Source: Candidatus Uabimicrobium amorphum (GTDB lineage Bacteria; Planctomycetota; Uabimicrobiia; Uabimicrobiales; Uabimicrobiaceae). Taken from it: 64,000 bases of DNA. Below, piece by piece: positions 26,233-35,900 of the stretch. Numbering within the stretch: the stretch's first letter is position 1; every line of letters starts with the position of its first letter. The translations under genes and the position numbers were made by a program. Where the stretch lies: assembly GCF_009002475.1 (NCBI RefSeq), contig NZ_AP019860.1, forward strand, positions 7,871,547-7,935,546, given 5' to 3'. The notes beneath the pieces were generated by a model. The model was not told the DNA's origin and searched no databases. It worked only from the letters and a program-made list of their open reading frames with translations.

Positions 26233-26898
26233 TTATGAATGCTTGCGTTTTGTTGTGTTTATAAGCCCAAAAAATACAAATCCAAATAGTAAAACAATGT
26301 ATGTAGAAGGTTCCGGTATTGGATTAAAAGTCACATTGACCTCAAAATTATCGTATCCACCATCAATGGTAAAACCAGTTTGCGAAGTGGAAACTTGGTT
26401 AAAAAAACCAAAGGTAATCTCTGGTCCGTCCACCCAATTGACACCGCCTAGTAAAGGAACAATGTCATTCACCGAAAAATTTTGGAAAGAAGTATTTGTT
26501 GCAGGAGGGCTGTTAATCAGTAAAAACACATTACCGTCTTGTTCAACCGCAATACCACGCGAAATCTGAGTTGCACCAGGCACACTATTAAAAACACGCG
26601 CCACATCAAAAGAAACAGATACCGACTGAACTTCCCCTTGCAATTGCGGATTAAAAACAGCACTATTTAACAGTTCGATACCACGCGCTGTTTCAAAAGG
26701 ATCGACGGTTAGACTAATCCGACGAAAACTTCCTGGATTTCCACCACTGTTATCAGTAGAAGCATTGACAACACCTGTCCCCTGAGAAATACTGGTATAA
26801 TCACCATCCACAAAATCACCATCGAAAAAAGTAATTGTTTCCGCATTTAGGTATGCAAATAATGAGCATAAAGTACATAAAATAACAAAAGCTTTCAT
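26233..26898 (-). CDS. PEP-CTERM sorting-domain exported protein
   Basis: A 221-residue exported beta-rich protein. It has a signal peptide (residues 1-19, ending LNA) and a C-terminal tripartite sorting tag at about 195-221: PEPST, a hydrophobic helix and the basic tail KRKHS. PEP-CTERM proteins are processed by an exosortase and go to the envelope or extracellular matrix. The body holds TITFFDGDF and GGYDNFEVNVTF, like adhesive or matrix proteins of this class, without an enzyme motif. GGAGG is 7 bases before the ATG. No exosortase is in this window. It is a single-gene unit. Confidence 0.85.
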   Translation of the reverse strand: MKAFVILCTLCSLFAYLNAETITFFDGDFVDGDYTSISQGTGVVNASTDNSGGNPGSFRRISLTVDPFETARGIELLNSAVFNPQLQGEVQSVSVSFDVARVFNSVPGATQISRGIAVEQDGNVFLLINSPPATNTSFQNFSVNDIVPLLGGVNWVDGPEITFGFFNQVSTSQTGFTIDGGYDNFEVNVTFNPIPEPSTYIVLLFGFVFFGLINTTKRKHS

Positions 26899-26987
26899 TT
26901 AGGTTCCTCCATAAGACGTTCTTTATTTGTGTATAAGTGGGTATTTTTACATTTAAGCAAAAGAGTGTCAAGGGCAAAGTATATATA

Positions 26988-29900
26988 CTATTTGCGTCTT
27001 ATTTGTTGCATTTTTCGTAAATGGTATTGTGCTTTTTTGTTATTATTTAGTGCTTTATAGCAAAGAGATAACCCATAATGTGCCTGCCATAATTGCGGAG
27101 CTAGAGAGGCTGCTTTGGTGAAATTGGCGATCGCTTGTGTATATTTCTTTTGATTCATGTAAAGAACAGCGCGGTTGTTGTATGCTCTCGCAAATTTAGG
27201 ATTTATTTCAATGGCTTTCGCAAAGTCCGCCAAGGCTTGTGGATATCTTCTGACTTCCTTAAAAATCGAACCTCTATTTTCGTAGGCGTCGGCAAATTTA
27301 GGACTCAACTGAATTGCTTTGGTAAAATCCGCCACAGCTTCCTGATATTTTTTCTTACTTTTATAAAAAACACCTCTACTATTGTAAGCACTGGCGAATT
27401 TAGGATTTATTTCAATGGCCTTATTGTAATCGGCGATCGCTCGTTTGTCTTGGCGCAAGGCATCATAAACGCTACCTCTGTTTATATAAATATGCGGAAA
27501 CGTAGAATTGCTCTCCAGCGCTTTGTTGAGGTCGGCCAATGCCTTTTGATATTGGCCTAAATTTTTGTAAAGGCTACCACGATTGATATAGACTTCGGTA
27601 AAATTGGCTTTGAGTTTAAGGGCTGTATTGTAGTCTTGAAACGCTTTTTTGTATTGCCCCAAGTCACGATAAAGATTACCGCGATTAAAATACCCCTCTG
27701 GTTGGTCTGCGTTTATTTTAATCGCGTTGTTGTAGTCGCTCAAGGCATATTGATACTTTCCCAAACTTTGATAAAGTCCGCCGCGATTATTGTAACTGCC
27801 GTACAATTTAGGTTTGAATTTTAAGGCTTTATTAAAGTCACGCAGAGCTTTATCATAAACTTTTAACGTCTTATAAGCTCCACCACGACTTTGGTAAGCT
27901 TCTGCAAATTCCGGGTCCAATGCAATGGCTTTGTCGAGATCGCGGATCGCTTTTTGATATTTGTTCATGACTTTGTAGTGGCTACCGCGACTATAGTATG
28001 CAATCGCATATTTAGGATTTAGTTCAATGGACTTATTGTAGTCAATTAAAGCCTTGTCGTTATTTTTCATATTTTGATGAAGGTTACCACGATTGCTATA
28101 TGCTTCATGATTTTTCGGATCTAGCTGTATAGAACGGTTAAAATCAACCAAGGCTTTATCATACTGCTTTAACTCTTTGTAAAGAGCACCACGGTTATTG
28201 TACGCCCCAGGATATTTCGGTGATAAAGCAAGTGCTTTATTGTAATCGGCAATTGCTTTGCTATACTTTTTTAAACTGGCGTAAAGAGCACCGCGGTGGT
28301 TATACGCTTGGAAAAATTCAGGATCAACTTCAATAGAACGTGTGTAGTCGGCCTCCGCTCTTTCGGGTTCGTTTAGTTTCGCGTAAAGAGTTCCACGTAC
28401 GTCGTATGCATTGGGATTTTTCGGATCTAGACGAATCGCTCTGTTTAAATCCTTAAAAGCTTTTTGATATTCCTTCAACTCTTTATAAAGGTTTGCTCTG
28501 TTACTGTGTGCATGATAGTTTTTTGAATTTAGCTGGATGGCTTTGTTGTAGTCAGCCAATGATAGTTTGTAATTCTTCCATTGGAAGTGAAGAAGACCAC
28601 GGTTGTTATAGGTTACATCCGCTTTGGGATCTAGTTCTAATGACTTATTGTAATCCTTTAAGGCATTGTCGTATTGCTTCAGTTCAAAGTAAAGATAACC
28701 ACGATTGCAATACACATCTGCTGCAGGCTTGTTTTTTAGTTTTTCGGTGTAATATTGTAAGCTCTTTTGCGCATTGCCGAGGAGTTGATTTATGTAACCC
28801 TTTATGGAACTCCAATCTTTACTTTCTCCGTAAAGTTCCACGTCGACAAAGATCTTTTCAAACAATGCCGCAAACTCTTTATCTTTTTGCAGAAATTCGT
28901 GAGTCCTGATCGAATACGCCAGAACTTTCATCACTTTATTGAGCGCAGCTTTGGTTTTTTGTTTTTGCTTTTCGGTAACAAATTTTGCCTGCTCGGCGGT
29001 ATACCTAGCATGATTTGCGTCGCGCAACGCGCTAACAGTGATAATTAAAGAAACCACCATCACCAAGAAAATCATCGTAAGACTACCAAATAGAATGCGG
29101 TGTTTGTGGATAAAGTTTCCCAAAACATCCCAAGAGGTATATTGTTTGGCAATAATGGATCTCTGAGCCTGGAAATTTTGTAGCTCTGTCGCAAGTTGCG
29201 CGAAATCTCGGTATCTTTTATGCGGTTTTTTTTGCAAACACTTCAGACAAATGGCTTCTAAATACGGCGAAATATCGGGGTTTAACTGACGCAATGGAAT
29301 GGGATACTGCTCCATAATTTGGCAAACAATATTGACTTCTATTTCGCCTTGAAAAACAGGTCTGTAGGTGAGCGCTTCATACATAGACGCTCCCAGTGAA
29401 TAGATGTCACTTTTGTAAGACGCTCGTCCTTCTACTTGTTCGGGAGCCATATATGCAAGTGTACCCATCATTTGCCCTGTTTTGGATAACCGTTTGCTGC
29501 GATCACAGGCTTTTGCCAAACCAAAATCCATCACCTTCGCGGTTCCATCTTTGGCAACCATGATATTGGCAGGTTTTATGTCGCGATGCATGATCTTATT
29601 CGAATGTGAATAATGGAGTGCCTCACACAAAGCGATGAGAATATCCACAAATTTGTGCGGTTTAATTTCTTTATGTTTAATTAAATCAGAAAGGGGAACT
29701 CCATCGATATATTCCATTGTAAAGTAAGGACGTGGGACACTTCCGTATTCATAAAACCGTACAATGTTGGGATGATTGAGCTTGGCTATTGCTTTTACTT
29801 CGGCAAAAAAACGTTCGAGATATTCCGGTTCAGAGCTTTGAATGACTTTTAGCGCTGCGACAGATTTTAAATCGTGATTGTACGCCTTGTACACCACCCC

Positions 29901-29990
29901 CATTCCGCCCTCACCTAATTTGGAAACTAACTGGTATTTGCCAAACATCGGATATCGGCTCTGTTGGTTAAGCTTTTTGGTTCGTTCCAC
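26988..29990 (-). CDS. Transmembrane Ser/Thr kinase with 16-17 TPR repeats
   Basis: A 1000-residue kinase. The kinase domain spans residues 19-275 with GEGGMG (26-31), Lys48, HRDIKPAN (Asp137), DFG (155-157) and GTLAYMAPEQ, all intact. A membrane helix lies at 300-321. From residue 426 come sixteen full 34-residue TPR units in perfect register plus a partial one, with consensus Y-NRG-LY--L--Y--AL-DYNKAI-L-PK. Such even repeats suggest recent internal duplication and a protein-binding superhelix outside the membrane. The start is GTG directly after the aldolase TAA stop, with AGGA 7 bases upstream; an ATG 14 codons in is the alternative. Co-transcription with the aldolase is very likely. Confidence 0.9.
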   Translation of the reverse strand: MERTKKLNQQSRYPMFGKYQLVSKLGEGGMGVVYKAYNHDLKSVAALKVIQSSEPEYLERFFAEVKAIAKLNHPNIVRFYEYGSVPRPYFTMEYIDGVPLSDLIKHKEIKPHKFVDILIALCEALHYSHSNKIMHRDIKPANIMVAKDGTAKVMDFGLAKACDRSKRLSKTGQMMGTLAYMAPEQVEGRASYKSDIYSLGASMYEALTYRPVFQGEIEVNIVCQIMEQYPIPLRQLNPDISPYLEAICLKCLQKKPHKRYRDFAQLATELQNFQAQRSIIAKQYTSWDVLGNFIHKHRILFGSLTMIFLVMVVSLIITVSALRDANHARYTAEQAKFVTEKQKQKTKAALNKVMKVLAYSIRTHEFLQKDKEFAALFEKIFVDVELYGESKDWSSIKGYINQLLGNAQKSLQYYTEKLKNKPAADVYCNRGYLYFELKQYDNALKDYNKSLELDPKADVTYNNRGLLHFQWKNYKLSLADYNKAIQLNSKNYHAHSNRANLYKELKEYQKAFKDLNRAIRLDPKNPNAYDVRGTLYAKLNEPERAEADYTRSIEVDPEFFQAYNHRGALYASLKKYSKAIADYNKALALSPKYPGAYNNRGALYKELKQYDKALVDFNRSIQLDPKNHEAYSNRGNLHQNMKNNDKALIDYNKSIELNPKYAIAYYSRGSHYKVMNKYQKAIRDLDKAIALDPEFAEAYQSRGGAYKTLKVYDKALRDFNKALKFKPKLYGSYNNRGGLYQSLGKYQYALSDYNNAIKINADQPEGYFNRGNLYRDLGQYKKAFQDYNTALKLKANFTEVYINRGSLYKNLGQYQKALADLNKALESNSTFPHIYINRGSVYDALRQDKRAIADYNKAIEINPKFASAYNSRGVFYKSKKKYQEAVADFTKAIQLSPKFADAYENRGSIFKEVRRYPQALADFAKAIEINPKFARAYNNRAVLYMNQKKYTQAIANFTKAASLAPQLWQAHYGLSLCYKALNNNKKAQYHLRKMQQIRRK

Positions 29991-30629
29991 TTAGTCGTCC
30001 TGTCGGGCTTGACGGAATGCGGCAACCACTTCTTGTGCCATTTCTGCGGTGTCTTTTGCGGTAAACCCTGGTTGGTAAAGAGCCGAGCATATGCCAAAGC
30101 CCGTTGCTCCCGCTTGAAGCCATTCCTTCATATTTCCCGGATGCACACCGCCTACGGCAAAAATAGAAATTTCACTGGGGATAACTGCGCGTAGAGCTTT
30201 TATGTACTTCGGTCCATAAAAACTGGCGGGAAATAGTTTTAGATGTCTGGCTCCCGCGTCGATTGCCTGAAAAGCTTCTGTTGGCGTGGCAAATCCCGGG
30301 ACAGGAATCATATTTTTTGCCAAACTCTCTTTGATGACCGTGGTGTTGGTATTCGGCGCCACGATCATTTCCGCCTTTAATTGGTGTAATTCTTCGAGAC
30401 TTTGGGTATTTAGTACCGTTCCACCACCAAAGATGATATGCTCGGAGAAATTTTCTTGCAGTAAACGAATGCCCTGTAAAGCATTCGGACAGTTTAATGG
30501 AATTTCGATAATGCGTATTCCCGCGAGTACTAATTCCGCAGCAATATCTATTATCTTACTAGTTTCTACGCCACGTAAAATGGCAACGATGGGCATATTA
30601 TTCAGTATTTTTTGTTGTTTACTATTCAT
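29991..30629 (-). CDS. KDPG/KDPGal-type aldolase
   Basis: A 212-residue class I aldolase that splits 2-keto-3-deoxy-6-phosphogluconate or -phosphogalactonate to pyruvate and glyceraldehyde 3-phosphate. Motifs: VAILRGV, IIEIPLN with Glu42, FGGGTVL, VPGFATPTEA and HLKLFPAS with Schiff-base Lys131, then AVGGVHPGNMKEWLQAGATGFGICS. The LNCPN and SALYQPG blocks lean towards the DgoA (phosphogalactonate) branch, but the substrate cannot be fixed by eye. Length is usual. Its stop codon abuts the GTG of the kinase-TPR gene, an unexpected partner for a sugar-acid enzyme. A hairpin upstream separates it from the WD40 gene. Confidence 0.85.
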   Translation of the reverse strand: MNSKQQKILNNMPIVAILRGVETSKIIDIAAELVLAGIRIIEIPLNCPNALQGIRLLQENFSEHIIFGGGTVLNTQSLEELHQLKAEMIVAPNTNTTVIKESLAKNMIPVPGFATPTEAFQAIDAGARHLKLFPASFYGPKYIKALRAVIPSEISIFAVGGVHPGNMKEWLQAGATGFGICSALYQPGFTAKDTAEMAQEVVAAFRQARQDD

Positions 30630-30638
30630 AATTTCGTC

Positions 30639-30677
30639 AAAAAGTAACTGACACCATTATGGTGCAAGTTACTTTTT
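30639..30677 (-). terminator. Hairpin ending the kinase-WD40 unit
   Basis: AAAAAGTAACT (30639-30649) pairs perfectly with 30667-30677, with an inner CACC/GGTG stem in the loop. It follows the WD40 stop by 12 bases; the leftward transcript ends in a run of T. It also lies just upstream of the aldolase gene. Confidence 0.75.
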
Positions 30678-30689
30678 TTCCTAAAAAAA

Positions 30690-32900
30690 CTACTTACCTA
30701 AACCTGGCAAACGGAAATTTGGGATACTCTTTATGGCAAACGTATCTGAAACACGTGAATGATATAAGTACTGAATCACGTGAAGCGGTTCATTGTCGAT
30801 TGCATAGTCCAAAGATCGTTCAGGAATACTACCGCGAAACAAAAGCTCTTGTGATTTGGCAGGGATTTTTTCGTCTGTTTGCGCAACGATCTTTAAAATC
30901 CACCCTGGAGTTTTCATTTGCGTTTTGGCGATGGGCAATGTTTGCCATAAACGGATCGTTTTATCGAGAGATGCTGTGAGTAAAACGCCGTCTGCGTGAT
31001 CGATACTCAAAACACCCTTGCGATGCTGTGCAACAACGCTTACTTTTTTCGACGTCACTAAATCCCACCAAATAACGGTGTTGTCTTGCGAAGCCGAAAA
31101 CAACGCGTGAAACTTTCCATCATAGAATAGTTGCGTAATCGCCGCCTTGTGACCACGAAAGGTTTGTATTTCTTCGCGTTTTTTTAGATCCCAAACGTGT
31201 ATAATCCCATCGTTTTTGGAGAAAATGATCTTGTCACCACGTGTGTGCACGAGTGTGCGTATGGGAGAATCCCCATTATACAACACATAAGAGTAACGTG
31301 GCGTTTTTAAATGCCACAATTTTATATTGGTAGAGCCCGCAATAAGCCAATTGCCATCGTGACTGTAGCGCAAAACAGACAGCTTTTCGGGATAGTCTAT
31401 ACTATACTGAACTTTACCGCTTTTCAAATCGCGAATCATGATCTTGGCTTTGTGCTTGTACACAAGCTGGTCCCGATAAACCGCAAAGTTCTTTTCTCCG
31501 GTAAGCGTTTCTCTCAAAGAAAAGTTTTTTGCGTTCCATACACACAACTGATTTCTTTCACTTGCCCCTACAATGAAGTTTTGCGTGTGCTTGACGCGCA
31601 CTAATTTGTGTCTGTGGCCACGTAAACTTGCGATGGCCTTCTTACTTTTCACATCCCACAACTTGACAGTTCGATCATTTGACGAAGACACAAAACGTTT
31701 TCCATCGCGACTGTAGCTTACCGAGTTCACCTTACCCGAGTGATCTCCAAAAAATGCAATGTGTTTCTTTTGTGGTGTATGCCACAAACGCACAATGCTT
31801 TTTGTCGCACTGACGACATACTTACCATCAGGGCTATAAGTAATCCCACGTGTATTGCGATTTTCGCGATCAATGTAAGCGACAGGAACCTCAGTGCCCA
31901 AATTAAGTAGCACTGCGGGCTTATTCTTATAGGCAATCGCGATGGTATTGCCATCGGGACTAAAAGAAATATCATTCACCAGCGTCTGGTCTTCCTTAAA
32001 TTTACTGATCTCTTGACCAGTAATTATATTCCATAACCGCGTAGTTTTATCCGCAGATGCAGAAACGATACTCTTGCCTTGCGGATGAAACTTCACAAAG
32101 GTCACGGGCCCTTTGTGCCACAATACCGAAATAGTTTTGTTTTTATTCCAAATGCGCACAGTCTTATCGTCGGAGGCCGATGCCATAAACTGTCCTTTTG
32201 GACTAATCGCCACTTTTAAAACCGCGGAATTGTGTCCAGGGAGTACTTGGTAAACTTTACGTGTTTTCGTGCTCCAAATACGCAGCGTTTTATCATCGGA
32301 GCCAGAAATAATCCATTTCCCGTCAGGGCTTACCACCACTGTATTTACTGGAGCGGTGTGTCCAGTGTGCGTCACATAATGAGGCTTTTGCGTAGAACTA
32401 TTCCACGCGATCGCTTCTTTGCGTGAAATAGAAACAACATGGTTTTGCATTTGGCGTACAGCAATCACTTGGTCGTCATGTCCACGTAACGTTGCGACAC
32501 TTTTTTGCGCACGAATACTCCACAGTTTTACTGTTTTGTCCGATGAGCAAGAAATCAAGTACTGATTGTCGTTACTAAACACAACCCCCTTCACCCAAGA
32601 AGTGTGTCCGGTGAATTGTGCGACACGTCTTCCACTTTGCATGTCCCACAGATATACGTTCTTACCAGAAGTAGACGCGGCAAATCTCTCATCTTTCGAC
32701 AAATCCATCGAAGTCACATCGGCACTGTGACCAGTAAAAGAGCGTTCGAGTTTTCCAGAGCGTAAATCCCATGAACGCAAAGAACGATCAGAAGAAATGG
32801 AATAAATCACATCGCGTTTACGACTAAACTTCAAATCGGTGATTTGCGCACTGTGTCCACGCAATACATACCTGGGTTTACTATTTGTAAGTGTCCACAC
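30690..32900 (-). CDS. WD40-repeat protein, C-terminal part of a split kinase gene
   Basis: About 736 residues made almost wholly of WD40 units, roughly 15-16 blades (repeating S-D-KTVKLWD with GH about 26 residues earlier), enough for two propellers. The first codons (GTG TGG ACA) read V-W-T and complete a WD40 strand begun in the upstream kinase gene: its SGDKDK would continue KIWVWTLTNS if the run of six T at 32906-32911 were seven. So this is most likely the end of one giant kinase-WD40 protein of about 2200 residues. No ribosome site precedes the GTG. Without the shift it would be a soluble propeller protein. Confidence 0.8.
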   Translation of the reverse strand: MWTLTNSKPRYVLRGHSAQITDLKFSRKRDVIYSISSDRSLRSWDLRSGKLERSFTGHSADVTSMDLSKDERFAASTSGKNVYLWDMQSGRRVAQFTGHTSWVKGVVFSNDNQYLISCSSDKTVKLWSIRAQKSVATLRGHDDQVIAVRQMQNHVVSISRKEAIAWNSSTQKPHYVTHTGHTAPVNTVVVSPDGKWIISGSDDKTLRIWSTKTRKVYQVLPGHNSAVLKVAISPKGQFMASASDDKTVRIWNKNKTISVLWHKGPVTFVKFHPQGKSIVSASADKTTRLWNIITGQEISKFKEDQTLVNDISFSPDGNTIAIAYKNKPAVLLNLGTEVPVAYIDRENRNTRGITYSPDGKYVVSATKSIVRLWHTPQKKHIAFFGDHSGKVNSVSYSRDGKRFVSSSNDRTVKLWDVKSKKAIASLRGHRHKLVRVKHTQNFIVGASERNQLCVWNAKNFSLRETLTGEKNFAVYRDQLVYKHKAKIMIRDLKSGKVQYSIDYPEKLSVLRYSHDGNWLIAGSTNIKLWHLKTPRYSYVLYNGDSPIRTLVHTRGDKIIFSKNDGIIHVWDLKKREEIQTFRGHKAAITQLFYDGKFHALFSASQDNTVIWWDLVTSKKVSVVAQHRKGVLSIDHADGVLLTASLDKTIRLWQTLPIAKTQMKTPGWILKIVAQTDEKIPAKSQELLFRGSIPERSLDYAIDNEPLHVIQYLYHSRVSDTFAIKSIPNFRLPGLGK

Positions 32901-35900
32901 CCATATTTTTTGTCCTTATCTCCCGAACAAATGATACGACTGGAACGATCAAAAGTAACGCTGGTGATTTCTCGTTGATGACCACTGTACCTGCGAACTA
33001 ACTTTTCGTTTTGCACATTCCACAAAAACAGTGTTTTCGCAGCGCAAGCCACGATTTTTTTACCATCGGGGCTGTAGCGAACCTTATGCATCGCCGCATT
33101 TGTGGTGAAACTCACTTGCTCGCGTCCGGTCTTTACGTTCCAAATGCGTACGGTTTTATCATCTCCTGTGGAAACGATGTATTCGCTATTTTGCTGAAAG
33201 TCAATATCGTTAATCGCCGCGGTGTGTCCTTCTAGATAGTGCACAATTTGTCCTTGGGTATCCCACAAACAAATAACATTGTCTTTAGCGACCGTAGCAT
33301 ACAAACGTTGATTGGGAGCAACACGCAGCATGGTGATTTCTCCGTCATGGGAAATGAGCTTTTGCGCCTTGCGTTTAGAAGTGCTCCACATATACACATG
33401 GTTATCGCTACTTGCCGCCGCGATAAACGCCGAACTCGGGTGGTAAGCAATGTCGCGAATTTTCGCATTATTTTGCCACTGACTAATATACTTTCCGTTT
33501 TTATCAAAAAGCTGTAGCAAATTATCGGAGGTAATCGCGATCGTTTTCATGTTCGGGCTGTAACGTAAGCATTCAATATTCTGCGGACGATAAAATAGTT
33601 CCTCATGGTCCTTTAGCTTGCTCTGCGACAATGGATAAATACGTGCGTATTCCTCCAAACCGATCACCGCCTGTAAATACTTGTTGTAATGCGCGTCGCG
33701 AAACTTCGCATCGCATTCTTTGGTTTCCGTTACCTTAAACGATGAGGAATCGACCACAATAATTTCTTGCGACGAAGTAATGATCAACTTTCCATCATCG
33801 CTATACGCCAATGCATTTACTTTCTTATTGAAATTCCCCAGGGTTTTACGTTTTTGTAAATTTCCCAAGGCAATCACTTGTATTGCCTTGTTACCAGCAA
33901 CCACCACACTCTTACCACTAGGGTGCAAAGTAATTGCGTTATAACTTTCATTACTTACGTATTCTTTTTCTCCTGTAGACAGATTCCACACAACGAGTTT
34001 GCCATCTGTGCTCAGGTACACCAGCTGATAATCACGTAGAAAAATATTAAGAGAATCGCGCGCAATTTCATTACACGCAATGGTCTTTTTGACAGTTTCC
34101 TCCGTGGTATCCCAAATGCGAATGGTTTTGTCTTTCGCAATCGAAATCAGCTCGTCTCCATTGGGTTTATAAAGTGCCGCCGTAATTTCACCGCGGTGGC
34201 CACGTAGTAGTTTTTCACTACCATTTTCTTCAATGGACCATAAATATATACAATGATCTTTCGATACCGTCGCAATTTCTTTGTTGTCGCTGCGAAATGC
34301 CGCAAACAAAAATTCCGTAGATGATTCTTGAAATATATTATTCAAGCGACCGGTATTGGCGTCCCACAAATACGCGCTGTCGCCTGTAGTGCTCGCTAAC
34401 ATCCGCCCATCTACACTGGAAGCAATATGAGACAGCTTTGCTCGGTAGTGTGGCGTTGTTTCCCAAGCCAAACCTTCTTTCATCAGTCCAAGTTTGATAA
34501 ATTGCTTGTTTTGTTCGCGGATTTTACGCACTTCTCGCAACGGTAAGCCCTTAGTAAGTTCTAGACTAGCCCCGGCAAATAAAATACTATCTTTCCATTG
34601 TTGGGTGTCAAAAGCCTCACTGGCTTTTTGCAACGATATTTTGGCCAAGGTCTTCTTCGCAGCTTTCGCTTCGGCGAAACGAATGCGCTCTTCGCGCCGC
34701 GCCTTAGCGCGTTCGGCATCGGCTCTTCGCGCTTCTTTTGCCGCTTTCAGAGCCGCTTCTTCGGCTTCTTTGGCCGACTGTTCGGCACGTTGATGTTGTC
34801 TTTGTGCCTCTTTTGTTTCACGCTGTGCGATATCTCTTTGCTCTTGCGCTTCTTGCGCATTGGCTCGCGCGATCTTTTCTTGCGCCTTTGCCTCTTCAGC
34901 GTTTTTCTCCGCCAACAAGTGTTGTTGCCGGATAAAATACAAACTGACACTTAAGACGATAAAAGTAACCAGGATAGAAGCCGCTAACAATATACGTATA
35001 CGCTGTGAAGATTTCTGTGCGCGAATTTTCTCTTCCTTCGCCAGGTGAATTTCTTTGCGAACTTTTTGCACCTGCGGGTCTTGCGAATCGAGTTCGTCAA
35101 TTTGCGCTTCACTCAATCCCAAGTCATCGTTTTTCAAAGCAATCTTAGAATAGGCCAAGCGCGCGTCAAATCGCCCTTGCCCTGCGGCAGTGTTACCCGA
35201 CCACAATTTAAGAGCTTGCTCAAAACAACTCACCGCTTTGGAATATTGCGCGTAGAGATAGTTTCTTTCTTTTCCACGAATTTTGTTGTCTTGCTTGGAA
35301 AGCTTTTGTTCGTTTTCACCGAGAATCTTTTGTCCTTCACGTGTAATGATCAAACTTTCACGGTGTTTTAAGAAGTGGGAAATCGCTTCTTTAAAATCTC
35401 TAACACTTTGGTAACGATCTTCGGGATTTTTGGCCAAAGATTTCGTACAAATAGACTTAAGCTCTTGAGGGACTTCATCGGGAAATAAATCATCGCGTTT
35501 ATGATCAAATGTCGGTGGGTCGGAGGCGATCGCCTTCATCAACGACTTCCAAATATTCTCATCGTAATGCGGAGGTATTCCGGTGACAATTTCGTATAGC
35601 ATCGCTCCGAGAAGATAGGTATCGGTCCATGGACCGATGTCATTACCATGACCTTCCGCCAACTCGGGACTCATGTAGTGTGGTGTTCCCATCGGACTTG
35701 CAACCATCGATTTATGTAAAGTACGTAACTCAGTGGAAATTTCTTCGAGTGAAACCGCTAGCCCCCAGTCCATCACCAGTACTTCACCAAACTCTCCGAT
35801 CATGATATTTTCGGGTTTCAGGTCGTTGTGCACAATTCCCTTGTTATGGGCAAACGCCATCGCATCGCAAACATCAATCAGAGTACGTAAATGCGCTTCT

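Noticed and set aside
30659..30979. 106-codon rightward frame starting near the hairpin
   Set aside because: Antisense to WD40 coding sequence and begins inside the terminator stem.
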